DNA from: Triatoma infestans
Taxonomy: Eukaryota; Arthropoda; Insecta; Hemiptera; Reduviidae
NCBI GenBank assembly: GCA_011037195.1
Contig: JAAEAF010000265.1
Location: forward strand, 1 to 64,000
DNA: 64,000 nucleotides
Reading direction: 5' to 3'
Shown here one piece after another: positions 33,619-44,739 of this stretch (within the stretch, counting starts at the first letter, position 1; each line of letters begins with the position of its first letter). The position numbers were made by a program, and so were the translations under genes. The notes under the pieces were generated by a model. That model searched no databases. It saw nothing but the letters and a program-made list of their open reading frames with translations, and was not told where the DNA came from.

Positions 33619-34070
33619 CTACAAGGAAATCGTACATACTTGGAGTTCGGTTACAAACTTTTTTTTTTTACTATACATTGTACAGCTAAAGAGTAAATAA
33701 TTGATGTCGCTATCCTCTCCGTTACCGCAATCGCATTTGGGACTATTTACGATGCGTATTTTATAAAGTTGCGGCTTGGTGAGATTATGGTTAAACCTCA
33801 ATCGCATTATCGTGGTATAGAATTGCCTTTCCCCCTCCAACTCTTCAAACCAAGGTCTACAAGGGATTCGAGGCTGTATGTTTGAATAATATTTGCCTCT
33901 ATATTCTTTTCTATATTGATCCTGCATAATTCTAAATACTTACTTTTCAGAGCATTGTTAATATCTCTCAAACTAGAAAAGGATAAAGTAAAAAAACAAT
34001 GAATTATTACTGAAAAAATTAGCCAAAAATTAAAACACAAACGTCCTTTTAGTAGTTTAAGTTCAAACAA
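33619..34070 (-). pseudogene. RNase H-type LINE, C-terminal remnant
   Basis: Minus-strand text WFEELEGERQFYTTIMRLRF, NHNLTKPQLYKIRIVNSPKC and CDCGNGEDSDINYLLFSC matches the Cys/His-rich tail after the RNase H domain of LINE polyproteins. A frameshift near 33900 separates it from SKYLELCRINIEKNIEAN upstream. A related tail is present at 45600-45700 (QYYTTIMRLRCNETS). Confidence 0.8.
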
Positions 34071-34330
34071 GTAGAGTTTTATTTAAATCATCACACATAC
34101 TATTCCCTATCCTCATTTATCAAATTCCTTGCTAGTACTTCCTGTTTTTTTCAACTTTTTCAGCTCCGTTAATAGATAGATAGATAGATAGCTTTATTTT
34201 AAACAAATACACACATAACTGTATTATACAAAACAAAAAAAAAAGTTACATTTGACATCGCCATTGCCGTCTGTCAGAGTACTGGAAAATTCCTAATCAT
34301 AACAAAAAGAAAGAATACTAATAATAATAT

Positions 34331-34714
34331 TATAACGTTTTCCCTCTAAACTAGCTACTGCAACTAGTTTTAAGTGGTATCGTATAGATTAAGTACTCTA
34401 AACTTCAATAAAGAAAACACCAATTTATTGTTATACAAAATACAACACTTAATAATAATTACTTCACAGTTTAAATCACAAAAGTTCACTTTGTTCACTT
34501 TTTATACACTTTCCACAAACGTATTTTCGTTTGTAACTAGAAAAACTCTCTCAACTCTCTGTGGTCCCACTATTTATACCGGTGGAGAATGGTCTGGAAC
34601 TTCCTCGATCCTTCTACAAAGAGCTAGAATGCGCCGCCAGCGTTTCCTAACGGCCACTAGGAGAACTTGAGGTTCCTACTCTCTCTCCTAGATAGCACCA
34701 CCGGCTGCGTTACA
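34331..34714 (-). mobile_element. LTR of a gypsy-like retroelement (3' LTR with internal remnant attached)
   Basis: On the minus strand it runs from TGTAACGCAGCCGG to GAGGGAAAACGTTATA (the expected final CA is mutated to TA). It resembles the complete LTR at 37733-38130 over its whole length: a TATA region (ataaatagtgggacc), the gtgaacaaagtgaacttttg stretch and a polyadenylation region. A purine-rich tract (gtgagagggtagcag) abuts the 5' end, as expected of a 3' LTR. Confidence 0.8.
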
Positions 34715-35500
34715 CTGCTACCCTCTCACATCTGTTCGTCCCGAACAGAAACACTCAAATGATGAAGTCCTCCTTGGGCTCCTACAACGTAAGGAAGATA
34801 ATCTCGCCGTGATTCTACGCCTTCTTGAATCTCTGTTCCTGGTGCCACATCTTGACAAAACATTATACTGAGATCTGGAACCAACTTGTGCACCTCCAGA
34901 TTTGGCAGCTTTTCATTTGCGAGCAGTGCCTTTGGGGGTTACTTTCACTCTATTAACTGCTAACAGAGGTTGAGCTCCAGAACGTCTTTGATGTGAATTA
35001 TACACATTGTGTAATTCTCTTAATGTCTGGAACAGAAGTTGTGTCCAATCTCTTTCCACCTTCGATGGAGTAAGATCTCTCTTTTGTTGATTTCTAATTC
35101 GTCCCATATCTCTTCTGAATTTGGTTTCTATTACTGGAAATCTTTCAAGCTCGCTGACTACTAAACCTGGTTCTAACCCGACATTTACCATGAATACTGT
35201 TCCAACTAAGTCTAATGCCATTCTCCGTCGGCCAAGTAACATATCAGCGCTAACCCAACCTCTGTAAGCTGACAGGATTATCAGCACATTTGGTTGCGCA
35301 GAGGGAGGTGCCTGGTTGGTATAGTTGCATCTAACTCTATTTCCGTTGGGCCACTAGTGCCACTTTTTCGTCCAGTCTCCATTGGTCCACCTTTCTCTTC
35401 TCGTTCTGGTTCAGAACGATGTGCATTTTCAGATCTTAATGAAAGTCCCAAACGTGTAGGAAGTATTGTAATCGTGTCAAATTTTCGATATTGAGTTTTC
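34715..35500 (-). pseudogene. Internal 3' coding remnant of the LTR element, unidentified
   Basis: Next to the LTR is minus-strand coding text: a segment at 35287-34913 (GWVSADMLLGRRRMALDLVG ... QQKRDLTPSKVERDWTQLLF) that passes by a small frame change into LPNLEVHKLVPDLSIMFCQD and ends at a stop (RDEQM) about 20 bases before the LTR. Upstream, another frame gives TRLGLSLRSENAHRSEPERE. I do not recognise gag, integrase or envelope motifs, so its role is unassigned. It stops abruptly at about 35500, where the ~300-bp repeat begins. Confidence 0.5.
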
Positions 35501-35539
35501 ACCGGAAATATCCGTTTTGAGGTCCCCAAAAAAGTGGTT

Positions 35540-35625
35540 TTTAGCAAACTGTGTGTGTGTGTGTGTGTTGTGTATGTGTGTTGTGTGTGTGGTCTGGTGT
35601 GGTGTGTGTGTATGTGAACAGCATA
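35540..35625 (+). repeat. (TG)n microsatellite
   Basis: Imperfect tgtg/tgtat runs of about 85 bases. The (GATA)n run at 34171-34193 is another small microsatellite. Confidence 0.85.
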
Positions 35626-35719
35626 GCTCAAAAACGAAGAACCGTAGAAAATTGAAACTTCATATTCCGTTTAGATATTACCATGGCATCTGTCAGTGGG
35701 TCACCTGTCAAAATTCCTC

Positions 35720-36260
35720 AAGCGGAAATACCACTTCACTTGTTGTTTTTTTTAATTATTTGCGTTTTTCCCAAAAATGGCTCCGAGGATTTTCTTTATG
35801 ATTGCTTAATCACGACAACATACTACAGCTACAACTTTTATTTGTAATGTTTCTCGGGGAAAATTCATTTAAGGGCAGTTATCGGAGAGGAGTTAGGTTT
35901 TCATCATATAAAGTGCTATTTCAGTTTATTAAACAATTCTATTATCTAAATAATATTAATTAGAATTGAATATGATGTTGAAATTCCAAGTTTCAAAAAA
36001 TCGGATAACCGGAAGTGCGTTTACATTACCACATTACTAAATAATTTTTTCACTTTTTCGCGATTTTTTCAAAAAAGACTCCGACTCATTTAAGGGCACT
36101 TATAAGGGAGGGGTGGGGTTATGTTTTCTCTAAAGTGCTATCATAGTTGATTGTACAGTTATATCACTCAAAGAAAATTAATTAGAAATAAATAGATGGC
36201 CAAAATTCCAAGTTTCAAGAAAATTAGTAAGCCGGAAGTGTGCTTTTACTGGACAGTTTT
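35720..36260 (-). repeat. Two units of the ~300-bp dispersed repeat, reverse orientation
   Basis: Shows the reverse complement of the family landmarks: ccggaagtgcg and ccggaagtgtg, aaattccaagtttc twice, ggaggggtggggtta and caacttttattt. The order is the same as at 2815-3420 read backwards. Confidence 0.7.
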
Positions 36261-36839
36261 TTTAGTTTTCGATGAATTTCATTAAATCTGTTATTCTTAC
36301 TATAAAATTTGTCAATTATAATTTTGAGAACTGGAGTAAGAGAAAGTTGTGTGAGTGTTTCATACCAGATTTTTACATTTATTTCGCATTTTCTTTAACC
36401 AAACGAAAGAAACGCCATGATATTTATTATCGTTGGAAAGCTGGTGAAATGTAGATATTTTTTCTGTAACCGGACCGTACAGCTAGCCTTAAAGAAATTT
36501 ATAAGAAAATACTATTGAATAGTTTTTAACAGTCGAAGCGCTGTAGAGTTGAGTTTAAAGTCATTGAAAAACGATATAATTAATTAAATTTAAATAAAAT
36601 TAAATTTAAATGTAAATTTAATGCTCTTTCCAATGTTGTAATTGAATATGATTTATGTGAAAAACTTTTTGAGATATAATCAACTTTATGACAAAAAGTA
36701 GGAAAATTGAAAATTTTACAAAATGAAGAATAACTCTAAAGACGAACGAATCGGACCATGGTTTATTAGTAGCTTTTTGTTCTAAATAAAGCGAAAAACC
36801 ATATTCCGAAGTATTGCCAGAGGTTGCTGTTACACCCTG

Positions 36840-37640
36840 AATATTGTTGTGTGTTCTGTTACTTTAATTTCTGTTTAACAATGTATAAAATGTCGTTGAT
36901 AGGGATGGATGTACATAAGTTAGTGATGTCAAGGGAAACGCATGTTATACAACAAGAAAGACAAACTTAACAGAGTCCTCAAAGACATCCACAACGAACT
37001 TGCTAATGTTTTCCCTATTACTGTTTTCACACATTACTACAATCAAATACAAGACAAGAATTCCAATTTAATGAACTAGAAATACAAAAACATGACAAAA
37101 AATTGAACCTACTTCAGAAAACACAACATAAACAAGCAAATAATAATATTTTATTCTACTCAAGAACAATCAATCTCACTAATTTTGCATTCACACCAAC
37201 TGAAACAGATCTCCTGGTCAAAGGACTGAAATATAGCTTAAAAAACAACAATCAGACAAAAAACATTGATCACAAGCAGTGACACAGGACTAGCAATAAC
37301 GCCACTTCCTCCTGATAAACAGGAATACGCCAGACACTATCAACTGACATTATCAACAACATTCAAACAAAGTATCAACACACAGCCAAAAGAACAATCA
37401 CGAATTACGCACTGCTAGCAACATACGAAAGAAAGTAAGAAACAACAACCTTGTCATAACTAAAGCAGAAAAAGGCAATAGTACATCAATTTTAACTAAC
37501 ACACATTACATCAACAAAACTTTAGAATTCATTAATGCAATGCACACAAACAACTCAAGAAAGATCCAACAGTAACAGCACGAATACGATTGCAGAAATA
37601 AAAATGTCAAAGACAACATTACTGCACTGACGAAACATTT
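36840..37640. pseudogene. Second head-to-head Penelope-like remnant
   Basis: A minus-strand RT fragment (VSLDITNLCTSIPINDILYI, about 36855-36945) abuts a plus-strand N-terminal fragment (LNRVLKDIHNELANVFPITV at about 36968; NLTNFAFTPTETDLLVKGLK at about 37170-37230; TKAEKGNSTSILTNTHYINK at about 37460-37520). LSxxxLTPxExxLLxKGLKF-like and KADKGNS-like text is typical of the Penelope N-terminal part. Many stops. The junction falls next to the RT 'LDITNLY' motif, as in the first pair. Confidence 0.78.
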
Positions 37641-37732
37641 TAGGAAAAAAATAAGTTTTATTTTTCTAAAACAAAAAGCAAACAAATCTAACGGGAAAAA
37701 AAGAAATATATTAGAAATATATATATATATAT

Positions 37733-38130
37733 TGTAACGCAGCCACTGGTGCCATCTAGGAGAGAAATCAGGTACTCAAGTTCTCCTAGTGGCCGCTAGG
37801 AAGCGCTGGCGGCGCGCTCTAGCCCTTTCTAGAACAATCGATAACCTTCTAGACCCTTCTCCACAGGTATAAATAGTAGGACAGCAGGGAGTTTACAGAG
37901 AGATTCTTGTTACAAACGAAGTGTGCGTTTGTGAAATGTGTATAAAGAGTGAACAAAGTGAACTTTTGTTGGATTAAACTGTGAATTAATTATTATTAAG
38001 TGTTGTATTTGTAATTTATTGTGTAAAACAATAAATTATTGTTTGTCTTATTGAAGTTTAGAGTATTTTATCTAAACGAACCCACTTAGAACTATTTTGC
38101 AGTAGCTAATTCAGAGGGAAAAACGTTACA
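37733..38130 (+). mobile_element. Solo LTR of a gypsy-like retroelement
   Basis: 398 bp from TGTAACGCAGCC to AAAACGTTACA, with inverted ends TGTAACG/CGTTACA. A promoter-like ccacaggtataaatagtagg lies at about 37863-37882 and aataaa signals near 38029. No internal domain on either side. It sits in an AT dinucleotide run, so the target duplication cannot be read. The relative at 34331-34714 is in the other orientation. Confidence 0.85.
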
Positions 38131-38724
38131 ATATATATATATAAAAAATTTCTGTTAATTTTCGAAATGATAACGGATTTTTTTTCGAAATGATGACGCC
38201 TTTTGTATCAGTTTTTTCAAAACAAGACCTAGAATTCCCTTTCGCCTACCCACTTCCAAAAATGCCCACAAATCCCTTTCACTTCTTTGCTGATTAAAAC
38301 CCAACTTTCCTTTCTGTAGATGATTTAACACAAGAAACTAGTAACTTTTAATTTTTTTTTTTTTATGTTTCTGCGATGTAATAAATGTGTATGTTTCAAA
38401 GTTCCACTTAAAATTCCTTTGTCCACACCTTCACGACTATCTATATGTAAGTTCAATATTATTTTTATTTAAAAAAAAATTGTGTTATTATTATTCTGCA
38501 TTTTACAATTTTATTTATGCATTGTGGTTCCTCATTTTTTTTTTCTTTTTTTTTTAATTTAAGGCGCATCAACATCTATGGTCATTGGCTCCCGGAGCCT
38601 TCCCACTGAGATGAATGCATTTCAGTTTTCCTGTTTCTTGTTACTGTATTATTTTATATTTTTTTCTTTTTGTACATATTTCGTAAAAGACTCAACCCTT
38701 GCTGTAAGATACTTATCTTAAAAG
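38131..38724. other. AT-rich stretch containing a SINE fragment
   Basis: No gene visible. A reverse SINE body lies at 38561-38610 (aaggcgcatcaacatctatg, ggtcattggctcccggagcc), preceded by T-runs that would be its A-rich tail. Confidence 0.5.
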
Positions 38725-39393
38725 TGTAGTGGAATCGTTTATTGGATGATCTGATCCCACCGTAATATACAAGATGTAGTGGAATCGTTCAATGTGATTC
38801 CTGAGATAAGTAGTAGATGTCTTGAAGAGAGCGGAAGTAGTTAGAGATTTTTGGAAGTTAGTGCAAGAATTATTAACACGGATTTTATAAAAATAGACTG
38901 TATTTGAACAATAATTTAAACGTAAAAAATGGTAACTATTAACAAAGAATACTTAGAAATAAATAGAAGATAAATAACTAATAAATTATAATGATTAAGA
39001 TAAATGAACTAAGATGCACAACTAAAGTAATAAATAGAACTGTATAGGGATCGCGTAAACTGCTCTCGTATATGAAGACGTACTCAAGTATAATCGTATA
39101 ACCCTCCCCTCTTCCAGTGGGGCGAGTTTATATATTAGTTTATATACGAGTTTATATACCAAGACATCTGTTCTAGTGTGCGACCTTGGTTAGTTTGGTG
39201 ACCACCGATTTAGGTCAGTGGCTAGCCTTAGCGGTGCTTGCTTTGATGTAAGGGTATTTACCCTTGGTTTGTTTGTTTGCCCGCGGCCTTGTCTTGAAGA
39301 CAGCAGCTGGTTAGGCTACTAGTTGTAAATTATTCTTTCATTGTTATCTGTTGTGAAGGTTTGACATTGCTATGACTTTGCCATGTCATTACA
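38725..39393 (-). mobile_element. Second LTR family with adjacent polypurine tract
   Basis: On the minus strand the LTR starts TGTAATGACATGGCAAAGTC and ends TTCCACTACA; the end could also be at 38775 because the terminal tgtagtggaatcg is present twice. Immediately outside lies ccggggaggggatga (39394-39408 on the other strand), a polypurine tract, which makes this a 3' LTR. Repeated tatataaactcg-type TATA phrases at about 39125-39165 could be its promoter. The internal domain is almost entirely gone. Confidence 0.72.
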
Positions 39394-39804
39394 TCATCCC
39401 CTCCCCGGTGAAAATTTTTTCAGCATGAATTCGCATGTTGCGGATGCTGAATTCGCATGTTCGCCGTTGTACGAGCGTGCCCTACTTTTTTTGAATTCAA
39501 GTTAATTAGTGTGCATTTTAGTTGATGTATGTTACAATAATTTATACCGTGTTAATTTTAAAATGACGGTTCGACAATATTGCTATTTTGTAAGTTTTGA
39601 CAATAGGTGAAAATATTACAATGTAAAGTTTATAGTGATACTAATTATATACAATTAAAAGTATGATATTGTTTGATTATCGATAAAATTTAACATGCGA
39701 ATGTTATTAACATAAAAAAATGAAATTATAAAGGTTGTTGAAATAAAAAAAAATTAATATTTTCATAAGATAACTGATAAATGATGTTATATAACATACA
39801 AATT

Positions 39805-40690
39805 TCAGTGAATTAATACAGTTGATAAAATCAAAAAATTAATATGTACCAACGATAACATGATAAATGAAGTTATAAAAAATACAGTTGATAAAATCAA
39901 AAAATTAATATGTACCAAGGATAACATGATAAATGTAGTTATAAAAAATACAGTTGATAAAATCAAAAAATTAATATGTACCAACGATAACATATAAATG
40001 AAGTTATAAAAAATACAGTTGATAAAATCAAAAAATTAATATGTACAACGATAACATAATAAATGAAGTTATAAAAATACAGTTGATAAAATCAAAAAAA
40101 TATGTACCAAAGATAACATGATAAATGTCAATACGTTGATAAAATCAAAAAATTAATATGTACCAAAGATAACATGATAAATGTAGTTATAAAAAATACA
40201 GTTGATAAAATCAAAAAATTAATATGTACCAACGATAACATGATAAATGAAGTTATGAAAAATACAGTTGATAAAATCAAAAAATTAATATGTACCAAGG
40301 ATAACATGATAAATGAAGCTATAAAAAATACAGTTGATAAAATCAAAAAATTAATATGTACCAACGATAACATGATAAATGAAGTTATAAAAAATACAGT
40401 TGATAAAATCAAAAAATTAATATGTACCAACGATAACATGATAAATGTAGTTATAAAAAATACAGTTGATAAAATCAAAAAATTAATATGTACCAACGAT
40501 AACATGATAAATGAAGTTATAAAAAATACAGTTGATAAAATCAAAAAATTAATATGTACCAAGGATAACATGATAAATGAAGTTATAAAGAAAACATGAC
40601 ATACAAATGCCAGTGAGTTAATACAGTTGATAAGATCAAAAAACCAATAAAAGATAATATTGGTAAATGAAGTTATAAAAAATGTCAGTG
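39805..40690. repeat. Minisatellite of 66-bp units (about 12 copies)
   Basis: The unit runs ataacatgataaatgaagtt, ataaaaaatacagttgataa, aatcaaaaaattaatatgta, ccaacg. Because 66 is a multiple of three, both strands stay open: plus reads MINEVIKNTVDKIKKLICTN-like units, minus reads a hydrophobic MLSLVHINFLILSTVFFIT-like unit. Copies at 39980-40130 carry small deletions; 40140-40600 is almost uniform. I regard the ORFs as by-products of the repeat. Confidence 0.95.
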
Positions 40691-41415
40691 AATTAATAAG
40701 AGTTGGTATACCACGTTTTAATATTATTTATAAGAAATGTAAAATGTGCACTCTTATTTATAAAATTTATATGTACTCATATTTTTAGATCGAATCGATA
40801 AATTGTTGCCCCTGATTTACCCAATGCATGCTGCGAGCAAGGTAGAAGGGAAAGCGCTTGCGGGAAGGTTAGGTTTCTCGAGATTCGTCGATTAGTCTAG
40901 ACTTCTTAGTTTAACTTAATCTAACTTAATTTAGATGTCGACTATATAAAATCTAAATATATGTATGTATATATATGTCGTCGTATTCTGTACGTCGTAT
41001 TTTTGGTACACTAGTGATTTTTTTTTTCGTAGTTAATGAGCTCGTATGGCAAAGTCGTAGCAATGTCATTACAAAAGCAATAATGAATATTGATTGTTTG
41101 ATATATCAATAAACCCAGAAACTCAAATGTTTTTCAAGGAGAGTGGTCTTTAGTCCAAATTCCAATCCAGTTTTAGACAATTTAATGTGATTAAAATATA
41201 TTTAATACTGAACAATTAAGTGAAGTGCATTCACGTAGTACCACACACCAGCAACTTTCCGAGAGGTCAGGGGGCTGAGCCCTTGTAGTAAATAAATGAA
41301 TAAATAAATCAAAGCTATGTAATTCGCTTTAGAAGAAAGTCGTGTGTGAATGTGGAACACTTACGATTAAAAACAGTTAAATTGTAAAATTATTCAATTA
41401 CTGGTAAAAATATAC

Positions 41416-41630
41416 AAGTGATCGTGCAGGAGAAGTCGTTTTCCTTCCAAGAATTAAATTGGATACAGGTGATACCAATATAAGTAGGCTACCATTTGTT
41501 CTACACAGATGACAATTCCCTATAGTTTCAAGCTTTTGCAGAGTATTGATCATATTGGACTACATATGAATAAACCTTTATTTAGCAAAGGACAATTATA
41601 TGTTGCGTTCTCGAGATGCCGTTCAAAATA
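41416..41630 (+). pseudogene. Helitron (PIF1-like) helicase C-terminal remnant
   Basis: Plus-strand text SDRAGEVVFLPRIKLDTGDT, then LPFVLHR.QFPIVSSF, and in another frame HMNKPLFSKGQLYVAFSRCR. This ordered set (VFLPRI, RRQFPI, the FSKGQLYVAFSR end) marks the C-terminus of Helitron/PIF1 helicases. The intervening TINKSQG-type motif is lost and there are stops. No Helitron ends were identified; the cgagaggtcagggggctgag text at 41265 is only suggestive. Confidence 0.8.
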
Positions 41631-41934
41631 AGGAATAATAATGCAACCTTCTGAAACTATTAAAAACGTCGTTTGAAAACAAGTTTTATAACTATATATT
41701 TTGTCCTTACTTTGTGTACTTTATCGATTCTTAAATATCTTTTCTGGCAGTACTCCCACTTGGGGATGGTCGCCAAGGGCGCGATGGGAGCTAATCCAGG
41801 TGACATTGCAAATTCGGCTGGACGTATTTTCAAGCAGTGCACCGTTTGACACAGTTTTTTCATGAGAATGTTAAGAGGAATAAAGGAGAGAGGCGCCAAG
41901 GGGCCGGAGACTTCCTAATATATGTATAATATTA

Positions 41935-44682
41935 AAACCGCTGTTGATTCTTGTAAAGGTAACATCAATGTTTACATATTCAAAAAATAGATCCTAATGC
42001 AGCGCTTTGGAAACTCACATGTCACGAAAAAATAAAACATTTTCAACATATGGGTCATTTTACATTAACTAATTAAGTAATTTTGATTAAGCAGGTTTTA
42101 AGAAGGAATATCTTAGAATAAAGTAGTAGAAAAATGCAAGAAAATGAAAACAATAAACGCAGACAAACTTTCGAATCTGTATCTAATTCTACATTTGAGA
42201 ATTTGGGTTGTATGGATGAAGATCCATTAATTTATGGAAATGAAGATGAAAAGGATTTGGAAAATGGAAATACTGATAAGTTTACACGAATTATAACAAT
42301 AAAGGCACCTAGTGACGAAAAGGCTGATAGTATAATACATCATTTTAATCAAATGTTTAATTTTCTCGGTAAGTCCTTTAAATCTGATCTATACCAAACT
42401 TTAGTATCAAGTTCTCAATTCGAAGACACATTTTATACTGGTGATTATTCTAATAAAGTATTAATTGCCGGTGTAGATACAGTAGAAATTGTGAAAACGA
42501 AACTAGGTCTAGAGAATATAAGCAACGTTTTATTTGTGCCCAATAAATCTGCCTTACACCAAATTGGAAGAGATGAATATCATCTTGATGAATTGCAATA
42601 TGATATAGCAAAAGCAATTGGCACACAACCAGACAAATTAAAACTATTGTATATTACAAAGCAATTAAACAAATTTAAAAAAAATTATACAAATGTTGAA
42701 TTAACCGAAATATTGGAGCCAATATCGCCATCAAAATATAAAACTTCTGTAAAACCAATAAATTATATTGCAGTGGTAATAGAAGCAGAACTGAAGGGAT
42801 ATGAAGATATACATCTTATAGTGGCTATACATGATCTGACACATGGATCTCAGTGGTTAGGCGGTTATATAGATTCAGAAAGAGAGGTATATTATCACAA
42901 TGCGGCAACACAAACTGGACCAAAAAAACGAAAGTATGAAACACCCTGGACCCGGGCGCCTGGCTACAATTCCAGAGATACACAGACTTATCCACCGCAT
43001 AAAGACACGGGCATCAATTTGCCAATTGATCACAGTACACAAATGTGGAGATTTGATCACTATATACCGGCTGATACTGATCTAATTGTTTATCCAAAGC
43101 AATACATAACTTTCGATGAAAAATACGGCCCTGAGGCAAGAGAGCGAGCAGCTATTGTATTGCAAAAATACTGGAAGAAACGTAAAATGGATGTTCTTAA
43201 TACAAAAATCGCCGCATATGCAAAACAACAAGCAGATTATGTAATACAAAATTATTGGAGATTCTATAGACCACCTGCTGGTACCTTTATTGACGAAGAA
43301 GGACTTGCTTTTGAGCAGGTAAAAGAACTATTAAACCAACCGAATCCACTAGTTGAAGACAATCGAGAAATATTTAACCGCCAAATATTAAACATAATGT
43401 TTCCTTATAGAAGAAAAGACTTTTACAGATTACATTATCTTATAAATAAATATAAAGCTGATGGCATTAGAGAATTGAAATTAATTGAAAACAGCAGTTA
43501 CAGGAAAGCAGAAATATATAATCTGTTACAAAAAACAAATGATCTTTTACAGGGGCTAGAAAGGCAAAGTGTACTAGTGAAGAAAGATGCTCTATTAAAA
43601 AGTGGTAAGAAGATTTTAGAATCTTTATCAGCACCAAAGATAAAACCAAATTTTGATAAAGACATCTTTTATATAATTGACAATGAAGGTATTGAAAACT
43701 GTCAACAATTCAAAGAATTGTATGTATTGTTTGTTAGGGAAGATTTAACCGCTGAACAACGAATAGAAGTGTTAATGCTTTTTATTAAATTGCTAGAGAG
43801 TTACGAGGATTTTGAAATGAAAGATGATCTACTGGAGTTGATGGAAAGAGAGTGCCTTCTGATTTCCAATGGGGTGCCTTTCAAGTACGTTAACGATCTT
43901 AGGAAACGTATGCAAGAAATTATACATCATTTTGTCAAAATCTCAGACAGTGTACTATTTCCGAACAAAAGTCCACCGATTGGCAAAGAAATATACAGAT
44001 GCAAATACTGTAAGAAATTTAAAAATGTAAACGACTTTCCTGTTCATAATATACATAAGAAATTAATCCAGTGTAAAACTTGTGCCTATTGTTTCCGCGC
44101 GAGTAGAACTTCAGTAAATATTTCTGAATATCGTGATATACTATTTTATATCCAATCTGATGAATACAGACGCGGCTGTCATAATCAATATGCATCCCTC
44201 ATATGTCCAAATGGTGTCCAATGTATTATTGAAAACATATGGGGTGGTAAATCAGTTTTAAGTAACATAACCCACCTTTCAGAACTGAGACTTCCAAGAT
44301 GGGATACTCGCAAGCCGTGGGCACCCTGGAACTGTATACTCCTATCAACGGAAGAAGCTAAAGTACATGAAGGAATTCAGGATGTATACGAATTCTATGG
44401 GGATGAGTTTTTGAATATAATAAAATATAAGAATTTAAAAGGTTTATTAGAATTTCATAAAATGGTAGATACTGAAAGAGCAAGCAGAAATATTTGGGCC
44501 AGTTTACCAGATAATGCATTTCATACAAATCCTGAATCATTATTGAATGCTTTCATCCTTTCAGGGGACAGCTTCTTCTATTCTCCTAACAAAAAGATAT
44601 TTTAATTTAAATGTTCAGCTTATGTAAATGTAACGTGACTGTGTAAATATACAAAAAGTTATGATCACCTTATTATTTTCTT
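41935..44682 (+). repeat. Segmental duplication unit B (IQUB-like gene plus flanks)
   Basis: Counterpart of 23925-26668, with shared flank text such as cgctgttgattcttgt, aaactcacatgtca and ttaactaattaagtaatttt upstream, and the same 3' flank to ttatgatcaccttattattt. Confidence 0.75.
42134..44605 (+). CDS. IQUB-like protein, intronless copy B
   Basis: An 823-residue ORF with the same layout as copy A: ubiquitin-like region (HLDELQYDIAKAIGTQPDKL), WLGGYIDSEREVYYHNAATQT, IQ-like RERAAIVLQKYWKKRKM and QADYVIQNYWRFYRPP, CKYC/CKTC pairs and LPRWDTRKPWAPWNCILL. It lacks one Glu near residue 29 compared with copy A but keeps the same total length. By eye, protein and DNA differ from copy A clearly over residues 1-280 and hardly at all over about 370-620. 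Intact start, stop and reading frame suggest that it is or recently was functional. It lies 0.5 kb after the Helitron remnant. Confidence 0.85.
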   Translation: MQENENNKRRQTFESVSNSTFENLGCMDEDPLIYGNEDEKDLENGNTDKFTRIITIKAPSDEKADSIIHHFNQMFNFLGKSFKSDLYQTLVSSSQFEDTFYTGDYSNKVLIAGVDTVEIVKTKLGLENISNVLFVPNKSALHQIGRDEYHLDELQYDIAKAIGTQPDKLKLLYITKQLNKFKKNYTNVELTEILEPISPSKYKTSVKPINYIAVVIEAELKGYEDIHLIVAIHDLTHGSQWLGGYIDSEREVYYHNAATQTGPKKRKYETPWTRAPGYNSRDTQTYPPHKDTGINLPIDHSTQMWRFDHYIPADTDLIVYPKQYITFDEKYGPEARERAAIVLQKYWKKRKMDVLNTKIAAYAKQQADYVIQNYWRFYRPPAGTFIDEEGLAFEQVKELLNQPNPLVEDNREIFNRQILNIMFPYRRKDFYRLHYLINKYKADGIRELKLIENSSYRKAEIYNLLQKTNDLLQGLERQSVLVKKDALLKSGKKILESLSAPKIKPNFDKDIFYIIDNEGIENCQQFKELYVLFVREDLTAEQRIEVLMLFIKLLESYEDFEMKDDLLELMERECLLISNGVPFKYVNDLRKRMQEIIHHFVKISDSVLFPNKSPPIGKEIYRCKYCKKFKNVNDFPVHNIHKKLIQCKTCAYCFRASRTSVNISEYRDILFYIQSDEYRRGCHNQYASLICPNGVQCIIENIWGGKSVLSNITHLSELRLPRWDTRKPWAPWNCILLSTEEAKVHEGIQDVYEFYGDEFLNIIKYKNLKGLLEFHKMVDTERASRNIWASLPDNAFHTNPESLLNAFILSGDSFFYSPNKKIF

Positions 44683-44739
44683 TAATATTTAAAAATAAAA
44701 ATTAAATGACTTTCTGTTATTGTAGTAAGAACAATAACA

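Noticed and set aside
40128..40571. A hydrophobic 147-residue repeat protein on the minus strand
   Set aside because: It is the antisense reading of a 66-bp minisatellite; the open frame follows from the unit being a multiple of three.
41660..41899. A 79-codon minus-strand ORF
   Set aside because: No motif, no splice context and atypical composition; most likely chance.
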